From assembly GCA_947493535.1 (NCBI GenBank), contig CANLRK010000004.1, positions 98,950 through 162,949 of the forward strand: a DNA stretch of 64,000 bases. The letters run 5' to 3'. This document shows, piece after piece, positions 26,931 through 36,856 of this stretch. Numbering within the stretch: the stretch's first letter is position 1; every line of letters starts with the position of its first letter. Source of the DNA: an uncultured Flavobacteriaceae bacterium (GTDB lineage Bacteria > Bacteroidota > Bacteroidia > Flavobacteriales > Flavobacteriaceae). The notes beneath the pieces are model-generated. The model was not told where the DNA came from and searched no databases. It was given only the letters and a program-made list of their open reading frames with translations. Position numbers and translations under genes: made by a program.

Positions 26931-28700
26931 TTAGTGATGTAATTCTTCTTCACCTGGTTTCATTGGTACGTTTTGCGGTACAAAATCTTCATCATGACCT
27001 GGCTTACTATAGTCGTAAGACCAACGGTGTACCTCAGGTATATCACCTGGCCAGTTACCATGAATATGCTCTACTGGTGTAGTCCACTCTAAAGTATTAG
27101 ACCTCCATGGATTTTGCGTAGCTCTTTCTCCATTGAAAATACTGTTAAAGAAGTTATATAAGAAAATTAATTGTCCTAATCCTGTTATGATAGCAAAAAT
27201 GGTAATAACCACGTTAATATCCGCTAAATCGTCAAAAATAGGGAAACTTGTATTGTTATAATAACGACGTGGTAATCCGGCTAAACCTGTAAAGTGCATT
27301 GGGTAAAATACACCGTATGCTCCAACAGCTGTAATCCAGAAGTGTAAGTAACCTAATTTTTTGCTCATCATTCTACCAAACATTTTTGGGAACCAATGAT
27401 AAACACCCGCTAAGAAACCATAAACTGCTGTTACCCCCATTACTAAGTGGAAGTGTGCAACTACGAACATGGTATCATGTACGTTAATATCTAAAGTACT
27501 GTCTCCTAAAATAATTCCTGTTAATCCTCCAGAAACGAAAGTAGAAACTAATCCGATTGAGAATAACATTGCAGGGTTAAACTGTAAGTTACCTTTCCAG
27601 AGTGTAGTAATATAGTTAAATGCTTTTACCGCAGATGGTATAGCAATTAATAAAGTAGTAAATGTAAATACCGACCCCAAGAATGGGTTCATTCCTGAAA
27701 TAAACATGTGGTGTCCCCATACAATACACGATAAGAAGGCTATAGCTAATACCGAAGCAATCATGGCTCTATAACCAAAAATTGGTTTACGTGAGTTTGT
27801 AGCTATAATTTCAGATGTAATACCTAAGGCAGGTAATAATACGATATATACTTCAGGGTGACCTAAGAACCAGAATAAGTGTTCAAACAATACTGGTGAT
27901 CCTCCTTGGTAGTGTAATACTTCTCCATTAATGAAAATATCTGATAGGTAGAAAGAAGTTCCGAAACTTCTATCCATAATTAACAATAAGGCAGCGGATA
28001 ATAAAACAGGGAAAGAAACCACCCCAATAATAGCTGTTACAAAGAATGTCCATATGGTTAATGGTAAACGCGTCATTGACATTCCTTTAGTACGTAAGTT
28101 GATTACAGTTACAATATAGTTTAATGAACCTAGTAACGATGATGCAATAAATATTGCCATTGATACTAACCAAAGTGTCATACCCATTCCTGATCCAGGA
28201 ATTGCTTGTGGCAATACAGATAATGGTGGGTAAATTGTCCATCCAGCAGAAGCAGGACCTGCTTCAACAAACAATGAAATTACCATAATAACTGAAGACA
28301 AGAAAAACAACCAGTAGGATACCATGTTTAAGAAACCTGATGCCATATCTCTAGCTCCAATTTGTAACGGTATTAATAAGTTACTAAAAGTACCACTTAA
28401 ACCTGCTGTAAGTACAAAGAATACCATAATAGTACCATGAATAGTTACTAAGGCTAAGTAAGAATCAGCATCTAGTACGCCTCCTGGAGCCATACGATCG
28501 CCTAAAAGAATTTCCATTATCTTAAATGGTTCTTCTGGCCATGCTAATTGTAATCTGAATAACATTGACATTGCAATACCAATAATTCCCATGATGATAC
28601 CCGTAATCAAGTATTGCTTAGAGATCATTTTATGATCTATACTAAAAATATATTTAGTAATGAATGTCTCTTTGTGGTGTCCGTGATCGTCGTGTGACAT
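26931..28700 (-). CDS. ctaD: cytochrome c oxidase subunit I (caa3-type)
   Basis: Catalytic subunit holding heme a and the heme a3/CuB site. The 589 residues have about twelve hydrophobic spans and the hallmark motifs WFLGHPEVYIVLLP (CuB His and the cross-linked Tyr), HHMFISGMNP and VAHFHLVMG (heme His pair). The N-terminus is His/Asp-rich (MSHDDHGHH) and the C-terminus extends about 60 residues past the last span. It follows ctaC by 39 bases and ends the act-cta operon before the bidirectional terminator. Subunit III and IV are at the far left of the window. Confidence 0.98.
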   Translation of the reverse strand: MSHDDHGHHKETFITKYIFSIDHKMISKQYLITGIIMGIIGIAMSMLFRLQLAWPEEPFKIMEILLGDRMAPGGVLDADSYLALVTIHGTIMVFFVLTAGLSGTFSNLLIPLQIGARDMASGFLNMVSYWLFFLSSVIMVISLFVEAGPASAGWTIYPPLSVLPQAIPGSGMGMTLWLVSMAIFIASSLLGSLNYIVTVINLRTKGMSMTRLPLTIWTFFVTAIIGVVSFPVLLSAALLLIMDRSFGTSFYLSDIFINGEVLHYQGGSPVLFEHLFWFLGHPEVYIVLLPALGITSEIIATNSRKPIFGYRAMIASVLAIAFLSCIVWGHHMFISGMNPFLGSVFTFTTLLIAIPSAVKAFNYITTLWKGNLQFNPAMLFSIGLVSTFVSGGLTGIILGDSTLDINVHDTMFVVAHFHLVMGVTAVYGFLAGVYHWFPKMFGRMMSKKLGYLHFWITAVGAYGVFYPMHFTGLAGLPRRYYNNTSFPIFDDLADINVVITIFAIITGLGQLIFLYNFFNSIFNGERATQNPWRSNTLEWTTPVEHIHGNWPGDIPEVHRWSYDYSKPGHDEDFVPQNVPMKPGEEELHH

Positions 28701-28739
28701 AACTTTATAAAGGTTATATAGTTTTTTAAATCTAGTTAA

Positions 28740-29804
28740 TTAGTTTGCCGCTACAGTTATAACGTCTTTTGCTTTTTGTTGTTCTTTCATCCAAGCAGCA
28801 TAATCTTCTGGAGTATCAACAACAATTTTCATTTGCATATTGTAGTGAGATTTACCACAAATTTTATTACATAATAATACGTAATCAAACTCGTAGTCTT
28901 CTAACTCTTCCCCAGCTTTTCTACGCTCTGCTCTAATCTCATTGATTCTTTTAACCTTAGCTACAATTTTTTCATCTTTACGCATTTCTGCAGTAGTCAT
29001 TGTAGGTATAAAAGAAAACTCAGTTACCATACCTGGCACACAGTTCATTTGTGCTCTAAAGTGAGGCATATAAGCTGAGTGCAATACATCTTGCGAACGC
29101 ATTTTAAAATGTACACGTTTACCTACTGGTATGTGCAATTCTTTAGTAATTACATCATCTTCATAATTTTTATCAGATGTATCTAATCCTAAGGTATTAA
29201 CTGCATCAAAATCAATTAAACGTACGTTAGCCTCACCTAAAGTATTGTCTTGACCTGCATAACGTGCCGTCCAGTTAAATTGTTGTGCATACAATTCAAC
29301 TACCATTGGCTCTTCTTCACCTTCAAAATCGTAAGACATGATATCATTCCAACTAAATAATCCGAATAAAATTAACCCTGTTAAAGTAATAACTGGAATA
29401 ATAGTCCAAATCATTTCCAACTTCATATTGTCAGAATAGTATAATGCTTTTCCTCCTTCTTTACCTTGATATTTATAAGCAAAATAGTGTAATAAGAACT
29501 GTGTTAAGAAGAAAACTGGAAAAATGATTGCCCAAGATGTCATCATTAACAAATCGTAAGTTGAACCATGCTCAGAAGCTGGAGTACCTAAAAGCACATC
29601 TTTCCATGCAACATATCCTAAAACAACAAATAAAAATAGGAAGATTAAAAACCCAAGCATTAAACCTCCTTGTGTTTTGTTATCTGCATTATTAGCTACT
29701 TCAGTCTCTAACTTTGATGCTTTGTATATTTTTATAACTTTTGATAATTGCCATAATGAAATTGCAATTAAAAGCGCTACTACTATGTATAAAAAAACTG
29801 TCAT
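28740..29804 (-). CDS. ctaC: cytochrome c oxidase subunit II (CuA subunit)
   Basis: Electron entry subunit, 354 residues. The CuA site is visible as CNKICGKSHYNM (CxxxCxxxHxxM) near residue 310, with the upstream His in LHSAYMPHF and an aromatic electron-entry segment QQFNWTARYAG. The N-terminus has a first hydrophobic span and two further spans at about 50-70 and 85-108 and 135-155, more than the usual two. I see no C-terminal heme domain (CxxCH), so despite the caa3-type setting this subunit lacks the fused cytochrome c; ActE may fill that role. Same strand and operon as ctaD. Confidence 0.96.
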   Translation of the reverse strand: MTVFLYIVVALLIAISLWQLSKVIKIYKASKLETEVANNADNKTQGGLMLGFLIFLFLFVVLGYVAWKDVLLGTPASEHGSTYDLLMMTSWAIIFPVFFLTQFLLHYFAYKYQGKEGGKALYYSDNMKLEMIWTIIPVITLTGLILFGLFSWNDIMSYDFEGEEEPMVVELYAQQFNWTARYAGQDNTLGEANVRLIDFDAVNTLGLDTSDKNYEDDVITKELHIPVGKRVHFKMRSQDVLHSAYMPHFRAQMNCVPGMVTEFSFIPTMTTAEMRKDEKIVAKVKRINEIRAERRKAGEELEDYEFDYVLLCNKICGKSHYNMQMKIVVDTPEDYAAWMKEQQKAKDVITVAAN

Positions 29805-29832
29805 TACTTTAAATTTCTAGTTTTAATTAATT

Positions 29833-31191
29833 TTAATAATGAAATTGTTCACTTTCATGAATGAAAGGATTTCGTTTTGGTTCTAATGGCGCTTTCGTTA
29901 ATGCTGTAAACACTACATAAATAAACAACCCTAAGAAAAACAATATAGAAGATATTTCTGGTAAACCAATTGACCATTCAGTACCAACTGTTGCCGGCAT
30001 AACCATGTTATACACATCCATATAGTGCCCTAATAAAATAACGATACCTGCTACTACAACAAACCAATTTACACGTTTGAAATCACTATTCATTAACACC
30101 AACAATGGGAAAATAAAATTCATAGCAACCATACCAAAGAATGGTAAGTTATAATCTTGTATACGTGTAACAAAGTATGTTACTTCTTCTGGTATATCTG
30201 CATACCAGATTAATAAGAATTGAGAAAACCATAAGTATGTCCAGAAAATACTAATACCAAACATAAATTTAGCTAAATCATGTATATGGCTGTTATTTAC
30301 TTTTGGTAAATAATCCTTTTTACCGGCCTTTAAGTAAATTGTTACTAAGGCAATTACAGTAATACCGCTTACAAACATACTTGCAAATACATACCATCCA
30401 AATAATGTAGAGAACCAGTGAGGATCAAAAGACATAATCCAATCCCAAGACATCATCGATTCTGTGTATAAAAACACTACTAAGAATGCTGCAGATAACT
30501 TAAAGTTCTTTTTAAAATTAGAATCATCTGTAGCTACATCTTGCGCACGAGATAACTTTTTAGAGATTATTTGATATCCAATCCAGAAAGCTGAATAAAT
30601 TACAGCTCTAACCATAAACCATCCGCTGTTTAACCAACCTTTTTTGTTGTTTATTAACTTATCAAATTTATCGCTAGATGGATCAATTAAATCTGGGTCT
30701 GTCCAAGCAAAAATATGATTCATATGCCCAAGAGTTGACATTCCTAAAATCACCAATAAAATAATTAACCCTACTGGTAAATATGAAGTAATACCTTCCA
30801 TTACTCTAAATAATAATGGAGACCATCCTGCTTGAGCTGCTCTATTTACTGCATAAAAAGCAAGCGTTCCAAGAGCAATCATCATAAAAAAGAAACAGGC
30901 TACATATAACGCAGACCATGGTTTATTTTGCAACAAATGCATTACGTGCTCTGCATGATGATCATCTGCGTGTGCATCATGAGCTGAAGCTTTATCTCCA
31001 TGCCCTGCTTCAACAACGTGAGTTGTTTCTGCATGTGCATCATGTCCACCATGATGAGCATCATGAGCTAACATTTCTTTTACTTCTTCAACCGTTTTAG
31101 GTGCAGAAATAAAACCTGCTATTATACCAACAGCTCCAACTACCATAAATCCGATAGCCCACAGCTTTAATTTTTTAGAAAAATCGTACAT
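29833..31191 (-). CDS. actF: Alternative Complex III subunit ActF
   Basis: Membrane subunit of the quinol:cytochrome c oxidoreductase, 452 residues with about ten hydrophobic spans. The NrfD-like core is clear from SALYVACFFFMMIALGTLAF and the later SQFLLIWYADIPEE. The first loop after the N-terminal span (about residues 40-85) holds some 13 His in about 50 residues mixed with Asp, Ala and Gly, which is exceptional. Located between ctaC and actE. The role of ActF in the complex is structural or in proton transfer, inferred from the family. Confidence 0.9.
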   Translation of the reverse strand: MYDFSKKLKLWAIGFMVVGAVGIIAGFISAPKTVEEVKEMLAHDAHHGGHDAHAETTHVVEAGHGDKASAHDAHADDHHAEHVMHLLQNKPWSALYVACFFFMMIALGTLAFYAVNRAAQAGWSPLLFRVMEGITSYLPVGLIILLVILGMSTLGHMNHIFAWTDPDLIDPSSDKFDKLINNKKGWLNSGWFMVRAVIYSAFWIGYQIISKKLSRAQDVATDDSNFKKNFKLSAAFLVVFLYTESMMSWDWIMSFDPHWFSTLFGWYVFASMFVSGITVIALVTIYLKAGKKDYLPKVNNSHIHDLAKFMFGISIFWTYLWFSQFLLIWYADIPEEVTYFVTRIQDYNLPFFGMVAMNFIFPLLVLMNSDFKRVNWFVVVAGIVILLGHYMDVYNMVMPATVGTEWSIGLPEISSILFFLGLFIYVVFTALTKAPLEPKRNPFIHESEQFHY

Positions 31192-31213
31192 ATCTATATC
31201 TTAATCTAATTTC

Positions 31214-31765
31214 TTATTTGGTTAAATCTGCCTTTAGCTTGTTTACATATAATGCAACTTGCCAACGCTCTTTTTCGTTTAACTGACCAGCATGAGAACC
31301 CATAGAGTTTAACCCGTAATAAATAGTATGGTAAATACTACCTGTTGTAATATCTCTATCTTTATAGTTCGGTACTCCTAAGAACTTTTCACGTTTTACA
31401 AGATTACCATCTCCTTTTCCTTTTGTACCATGACAAACACTACAGTATACTCCGTACAACTCTTTTCCAGTTGCTAAGTTTGCCTCTGTCATTTTTAAAG
31501 GAACTACTAAACTATCTTTAGCAAAGGTTCTTCCTTCAGCAGTATTAGGTACTTCAAAAGGCAACCAACCTCTTTTTACAGTACCTGCTACTGGTAATTG
31601 TGCTTCAACACCATTGTTAAATGCTTCTGACTCACTATATGTTTCGTACCCAACAGAATCATACATGTTAGGGAAAAACTGGTAATTAGGCGCAGTATCT
31701 GTTTTACAAGAAACGCTTACTAATACTGTTGCTATCGCTATAATTTTAACTAAACTCTTCTTCAT
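31214..31765 (-). CDS. actE: Alternative Complex III subunit ActE, monoheme cytochrome c lipoprotein
   Basis: 183 residues with a lipobox (LVSVSC, Cys20) and one heme site CSVCHGTKGKGDG at about residues 109-121, and the axial Met probably in LNSMGSHAGQL. Fits ActE of ACIII, an outer-leaflet cytochrome that passes electrons on to the oxidase. It lies two bases from actD and close to actF. No other heme motif is present. Confidence 0.93.
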   Translation of the reverse strand: MKKSLVKIIAIATVLVSVSCKTDTAPNYQFFPNMYDSVGYETYSESEAFNNGVEAQLPVAGTVKRGWLPFEVPNTAEGRTFAKDSLVVPLKMTEANLATGKELYGVYCSVCHGTKGKGDGNLVKREKFLGVPNYKDRDITTGSIYHTIYYGLNSMGSHAGQLNEKERWQVALYVNKLKADLTK

Positions 31766-31767
31766 AA

Positions 31768-32295
31768 TTAGTGCTTTTCAGTTAAGTTAATTTCTACTGC
31801 TCCTGTTTCTTTTAATAAAGCAGTTAAAGCCTCTACATCATCTCCTGCTGGAATTTCCATTAAAAAATGATCATCTGTTGTTCTAACATCTGGGTTTTCA
31901 GCCTTTTTAAATGGCCATAACCTACTTCTCATATAAAAAGTAATTACCATTAAGTGTGCTGCAAAAAACACAGTTAACTCAAACATAATTGGCACAAATG
32001 ATGGCATGTTTTCAATAAAACTAAAACTTGGTTTACCACCAATATCTTGAGGCCAATCTTTAATCATGATAAAATTCATCATGGTAACCGCTACAGACAA
32101 ACCAACTAAACCATACATAAATGCTGTAATGGCTAATCGTGTTGGTGCTAACCCCATAGCTTTATCTAATCCGTGTACTGGGAAAGGTGTAAAAACCTCT
32201 TCAATATGATAATGTGCATTTTTTACTGTTTTAACAGCATCCATTAACACATCATCATCAGTATATAACGCGTGAACTACTTTATGACTACTCAT
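31768..32295 (-). CDS. actD: Alternative Complex III subunit ActD (DUF3341)
   Basis: 175 residues with the DUF3341 pattern: an N-terminal soluble part (HALYTDDDVLMDAV, HIEEVFTPFPVHGLDKA) and two hydrophobic spans at about 60-80 and 97-120. It has no cofactor motif and acts as a structural subunit of ACIII. It overlaps actC by eight bases and precedes actE by two, so it is translated as part of the operon. Confidence 0.92.
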   Translation of the reverse strand: MSSHKVVHALYTDDDVLMDAVKTVKNAHYHIEEVFTPFPVHGLDKAMGLAPTRLAITAFMYGLVGLSVAVTMMNFIMIKDWPQDIGGKPSFSFIENMPSFVPIMFELTVFFAAHLMVITFYMRSRLWPFKKAENPDVRTTDDHFLMEIPAGDDVEALTALLKETGAVEINLTEKH

Positions 32296-33676
32296 GACTA
32301 TCGTTAGTTTTTTTGTATTTATCTCCTGATGATTTCAAAATAGATTTTACCTCTGCCTGTGCAATTACAGGGAATGTTCTTGAATATAATAAGAACAATA
32401 CAAAGAAGAAACCTAATGTACCTATAAATATACCTATATCAACAAATGTTGGCGAAAACATTGTCCATGATGATGGTAAATAATCTCTGTGCAAAGAAGT
32501 AACAATAATTACAAAACGCTCAAACCACATTCCGATGTTTACAACAATTGATATGATAAATGAGAATAATAAACTTCTTCTTAATTTCTTAAACCACATA
32601 AACTGTGGAGAGAATACATTACATGTCATCATTGACCAATATGCCCATGCGTAAGGTCCTGTTGCTCTGTTTAAGAACGCATATTGCTCGTACTCTACTC
32701 CTGAATACCATGCAATAAACAACTCCGTAATATAAGCCACCCCTACTATAGAACCCGTAATCATGATTACTAAGTTCATTAATTCAATATGTTGCATTGT
32801 AATGTAATCTTCAAAATTACATACTTTTCTCATGATGATTAATAAGGTATTTACCATAGCAAACCCTGAGAATACTGCTCCTGCAACGAAGTAAGGCGGG
32901 AATATTGTAGTGTGCCATCCTGGTATAACCGATGTAGCAAAGTCAAACGATACAATAGTGTGTACAGAAAGTACTAATGGCGTAGCTAAACCTGCTAATA
33001 CTAAAGACACCTCTTCAAAACGTTGCCAGTCTTTTGCTCGTCCTGACCAACCAAAACTCACTAAACTATATATTTTCTTTTGGAATGGTTTTACCGCTCT
33101 ATCACGTAACATAGCAAAATCTGGTAATAAACCTGTCCACCAGAACACTAATGATACTGATAGATAAGTAGAAATTGCAAATACATCCCATAATAATGGT
33201 GAGTTAAAGTTAACCCATAATGATCCAAACTGGTTTGGTATTGGTAATACCCAGTATCCTAACCATGGACGTCCCATGTGAATAATTGGAAATAACCCCG
33301 CTTGTACAACGGCAAAAATTGTCATTGCCTCTGCTGAACGGTTGATACCCATTCTCCATTTTTGACGGAATAATAATAGTACTGCAGATATTAATGTTCC
33401 TGCGTGACCAATACCAACCCACCATACGAAGTTAGTAATATCCCAAGACCATCCTACTGTCTTGTTCAATCCCCAAGTACCGATACCTGTTGATATTGTG
33501 TAAATCATACATCCTACTCCCCAAAGGAAAGCTGCTAATGAAATTGAAAAAACAATCCACCATTGCTTATTAGCGCGACCTTCAACTGGTCTAGCAACAT
33601 CTACCGATACATCGTGGTATGATTTGTTACCAGTAACTAAAGGTTTTCTTATTGGTGCTTCGTAATGAGACCCCAT
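32288..33676 (-). CDS. actC: Alternative Complex III subunit ActC (NrfD-like)
   Basis: NrfD/PsrC-type membrane protein of 462 residues with about ten hydrophobic spans, the quinol-oxidising membrane subunit in ACIII. Recognisable segments are NFVWWVGIGHAGTLISAVLLL near residue 85, IHMGRPW and TIVSFDFATSVIPGWHTTIF, which are conserved in the family. It follows actB by 36 bases and overlaps actD. ActC and ActF are paralogous membrane subunits in this complex. Confidence 0.94.
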   Translation of the reverse strand: MGSHYEAPIRKPLVTGNKSYHDVSVDVARPVEGRANKQWWIVFSISLAAFLWGVGCMIYTISTGIGTWGLNKTVGWSWDITNFVWWVGIGHAGTLISAVLLLFRQKWRMGINRSAEAMTIFAVVQAGLFPIIHMGRPWLGYWVLPIPNQFGSLWVNFNSPLLWDVFAISTYLSVSLVFWWTGLLPDFAMLRDRAVKPFQKKIYSLVSFGWSGRAKDWQRFEEVSLVLAGLATPLVLSVHTIVSFDFATSVIPGWHTTIFPPYFVAGAVFSGFAMVNTLLIIMRKVCNFEDYITMQHIELMNLVIMITGSIVGVAYITELFIAWYSGVEYEQYAFLNRATGPYAWAYWSMMTCNVFSPQFMWFKKLRRSLLFSFIISIVVNIGMWFERFVIIVTSLHRDYLPSSWTMFSPTFVDIGIFIGTLGFFFVLFLLYSRTFPVIAQAEVKSILKSSGDKYKKTNDSHE

Positions 33677-33712
33677 AATTTATACTTGTTATTACTTAAT
33701 TAATTTTTTTAC

Positions 33713-36700
33713 TTATGCTTCTTTTGAGTTTCTCACTTTTACCTGATATACAACATTAGGTTCTGTACCTACGTGCTCTAGTAAATGATATGCTCTACTA
33801 TCGTTTTTCTTCTTATAAACTTCACTATCGTAGTCATTTACATCGCCGAAAATCATTGCTCCTGACTCACACGCGTTAGAACAAGCTGTTTGAAACTCTC
33901 CATCCTTAATTGCTCTACCATCTCGTTTAGCATCAAGAATTGTTTTCTGTGTCATTTGAATACACATAGAACATTTTTCCATAACTCCTCGAGAACGAAC
34001 AACTACGTCTGGATTCAATACCATCTTACCTAAATCGTCATTCATATGATAGTTAAACTCATCATTTTCTGCATATAAGAACCAGTTGAAACGACGGACT
34101 TTATATGCACAGTTGTTAGCACAATAACGTGTACCTACACAACGGTTATATGCCATTTGGTTTTGCCCTTGACGACCATGAGATGTTGCCGCTACTGGAC
34201 AAACAGTTTCACATGATGCGTGATTACAGTGCTGACACATTACTGGCTGGAACACCACTTGCGGATTAGCCGCTGGATTTTCCAACTCACCAAACTCTAC
34301 TAATGAACTTCCTAAACCTGCAATATTGTCTTTCTTTTCAACATCAGCATTAAAGCTATCTTGAGAAGAATAATATCTATCTATACGCAACCAGTGCATA
34401 TCTCTTGACCTACGTACTTCTGACTTACCAACAACTGGTACGTTGTTTTCTGCATGACATGCAATAACACACGCCCCACATCCTGTACAAGCATTTAAAT
34501 CTATTGATAAGTTAAAGTGATGTCCTACAGACCTGTCAAACGACGTCCATAAATCTGCATCAGGAGAATCTACAGGAATCATTGCGTGATCCTTAGATAC
34601 GTGTGGCTTCGGATTCCAAAGCTTAGCATCTTTTGTATTAAACACCTCTAAAGTAGTATCCTTTACAATATCTCCTCTACCCATTAAGGTATTGTGCAAT
34701 TGTAAGCAAGCAAACTCATGTATACCATCAGTTAACTCAACCTTTACCTCTTGCACCTTATTAGCGTTAGCATATAATTTATATGCATTAACACCAGTTT
34801 GCATTTCAGTTTTTAACCCTGCTTTTCTACCATAACCAAAAGCCATACCTACAGAACCAACTGCTTGACCTGGCTGTACCATTACTGGCACTTTTACAGT
34901 AACGCCGTTTACAGTAACATTTGCATAAGTTCCGTTTAAACCTCCATTAGCATCATTGCGTGCCTCCGTAAAGAAAGTACTTTGCGCTAAACTTAACCCT
35001 AAACGATCAGCATCTGCTTGCGAAATTGTTAAGTAGTTATCCCAAGTAGCTCTAGTTAATGGGTCAGGAAACTCTTGTAACCAAGGGTTATTTGCCATCT
35101 GACCATCACCCATACCAGTTTTAGAGTATAATGTTAACTCTAAACCTTTCGAAGCAGCTTTAGCTAATTTAGCCACATCTGCACTTACATTAGTAACTTC
35201 TACTTCTTCAACATCTCCTTCAGCAACCTCAGCAACAACTACAGGCTTTACTAATACACCATCATGCAACGCTTTATTCCAAGAAGTAGCTCCTAGGAAA
35301 CCTGTTGACCATGTTGATTTGATATATGTATAATACGATTCTGCACTTCCCATCCATTTTAACAATGAATCTTGGAACTGACGCGTATCAAATAACGGCT
35401 TAATTGTAGGCTGCATTAAGCTGTAGTGTCCTTTTTTAAACTCTACATCTCCCCATGACTCTAAGTAATGTGGCGCTGCACCTAAATAGTTTACATATGC
35501 AGAAGTTTCATCTTCTCTTTCTGTAAACGACACTGTTAAATCTATTTTCTTTAAAGCATCACCAAACGCTTCTCCATTTGCTAAGGTATACACTGGATTT
35601 ACACCAGACATAATTACCGCACCAACTTTCCCTGACTTTACATCAGCTACTAATTTACTCATTGCAGCATCATTCCCTTGTCTTATCTTTACAGGAACCG
35701 AAGGATTAAACGCTTTACTTACTAAAGCCTCATTAATTGCAAAAACAACTTTTTGCGCTCCTTTATCTTGCACCCCTGTTAACACAACCGCTCTACTTCC
35801 TGCTTTCTTCAATTCAGCAGCAACTTTCTTAACAACAGCTTCAACAGCAGCAGGCAATTTACCCCCTACAGACGCCCCAGTAACAAAACCATATAATTTC
35901 GCTAAGGCAACTTTTTGTTCTGATGGAGTTAATGGCACACGTAAATCAGCGTTTGCACCTGACAAACTCATATTAGATTCAAACTGAATATGACGCGACA
36001 TTTTACCTTGCTCAGGCACTCTTCCTTTTGCATAAGCAGCTTCATAACCACCACCTTGCCAATCCCCCAAGAAATCCGCACCAACAGAAACAATTAAATC
36101 TGCATTCTCTAAATCATAAGAAGCCAAACCTCTTTCTCCGTACTTTTCTTGATACGCATCTAAGGCAGCAGATTCAGAAATAGCATCGTACACAACGTGA
36201 CGTACATTGCCATATTTTTCTTTAAACTCTGCAATTAAACGAGTAGTTGATGGGCTTGCATAAGTTTGTGTCAACAACACAACCTCTTTGCCCGCAGCAC
36301 TTAAATCAGTTAATTTTTTAGTAATATCAGCATCAAATTTAGACCACGTAGTGATAGCCCCTTTGATTTTAGCTGATTTTAAACGCATATTATCATATAA
36401 TGATAATACCGACGCTTGTATACGAGCAGTAGTTCCTCCGTTTGAGCTAGCCAGTTTATTTGGCTCGATCTTAATTGGACGCCCTTCTCTTGTTTTTACT
36501 AATACACTAGCAAAATCAAAACCGTTCGCTATAGTTGTTGCATAATAATCTGCAACACCCGGACGAACTTGTTCTGGTTGTACTACATATGGTATTGATT
36601 TGATTACCGGACCCTCACAAGCAGCTAAAGATGCAGCAGCTGTACTGAACCCAACATACTTAAGAAAATCACGACGAGTAGTTGATGAAGCCTCAAGAGT

Positions 36701-36826
36701 TTCTTTATCACCCAAGAAACCATCAACAGGAATCTCTTCAACAAATTCATTTTGCTGTAGCGTCTCAACAATTGAGTTAGTATCTAACTCCTCAACACTT
36801 TTCCAGTATTTTTTGTTTGATGCCAT
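33713..36826 (-). CDS. actB: Alternative Complex III subunit ActB, molybdopterin-like and Fe-S fusion
   Basis: Periplasmic iron-sulfur subunit, 1037 residues. Residues 51-60 (RRDFLKYVGF) form a Tat motif placed about 50 residues in, as is typical here, followed by a hydrophobic stretch ending AACE. The middle is a degenerate molybdopterin oxidoreductase fold without visible cofactor ligands. The C-terminal ferredoxin part has CTGCGACVIACHAENNVP, CQHCNHASCETVCPVAA, CVGTRYCANNCAY and CSMCIQ, consistent with several Fe-S clusters. It shares the operon with actA upstream and actC downstream. Confidence 0.95.
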   Translation of the reverse strand: MASNKKYWKSVEELDTNSIVETLQQNEFVEEIPVDGFLGDKETLEASSTTRRDFLKYVGFSTAAASLAACEGPVIKSIPYVVQPEQVRPGVADYYATTIANGFDFASVLVKTREGRPIKIEPNKLASSNGGTTARIQASVLSLYDNMRLKSAKIKGAITTWSKFDADITKKLTDLSAAGKEVVLLTQTYASPSTTRLIAEFKEKYGNVRHVVYDAISESAALDAYQEKYGERGLASYDLENADLIVSVGADFLGDWQGGGYEAAYAKGRVPEQGKMSRHIQFESNMSLSGANADLRVPLTPSEQKVALAKLYGFVTGASVGGKLPAAVEAVVKKVAAELKKAGSRAVVLTGVQDKGAQKVVFAINEALVSKAFNPSVPVKIRQGNDAAMSKLVADVKSGKVGAVIMSGVNPVYTLANGEAFGDALKKIDLTVSFTEREDETSAYVNYLGAAPHYLESWGDVEFKKGHYSLMQPTIKPLFDTRQFQDSLLKWMGSAESYYTYIKSTWSTGFLGATSWNKALHDGVLVKPVVVAEVAEGDVEEVEVTNVSADVAKLAKAASKGLELTLYSKTGMGDGQMANNPWLQEFPDPLTRATWDNYLTISQADADRLGLSLAQSTFFTEARNDANGGLNGTYANVTVNGVTVKVPVMVQPGQAVGSVGMAFGYGRKAGLKTEMQTGVNAYKLYANANKVQEVKVELTDGIHEFACLQLHNTLMGRGDIVKDTTLEVFNTKDAKLWNPKPHVSKDHAMIPVDSPDADLWTSFDRSVGHHFNLSIDLNACTGCGACVIACHAENNVPVVGKSEVRRSRDMHWLRIDRYYSSQDSFNADVEKKDNIAGLGSSLVEFGELENPAANPQVVFQPVMCQHCNHASCETVCPVAATSHGRQGQNQMAYNRCVGTRYCANNCAYKVRRFNWFLYAENDEFNYHMNDDLGKMVLNPDVVVRSRGVMEKCSMCIQMTQKTILDAKRDGRAIKDGEFQTACSNACESGAMIFGDVNDYDSEVYKKKNDSRAYHLLEHVGTEPNVVYQVKVRNSKEA

Positions 36827-36856
36827 ATTATTAATTGATATTAACTTCTTTTATTA

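Noticed and set aside
33210-33425. Minus-strand 71-residue ORF in another frame of actC
   Set aside because: Overlaps the conserved NrfD-like frame; a shadow ORF.
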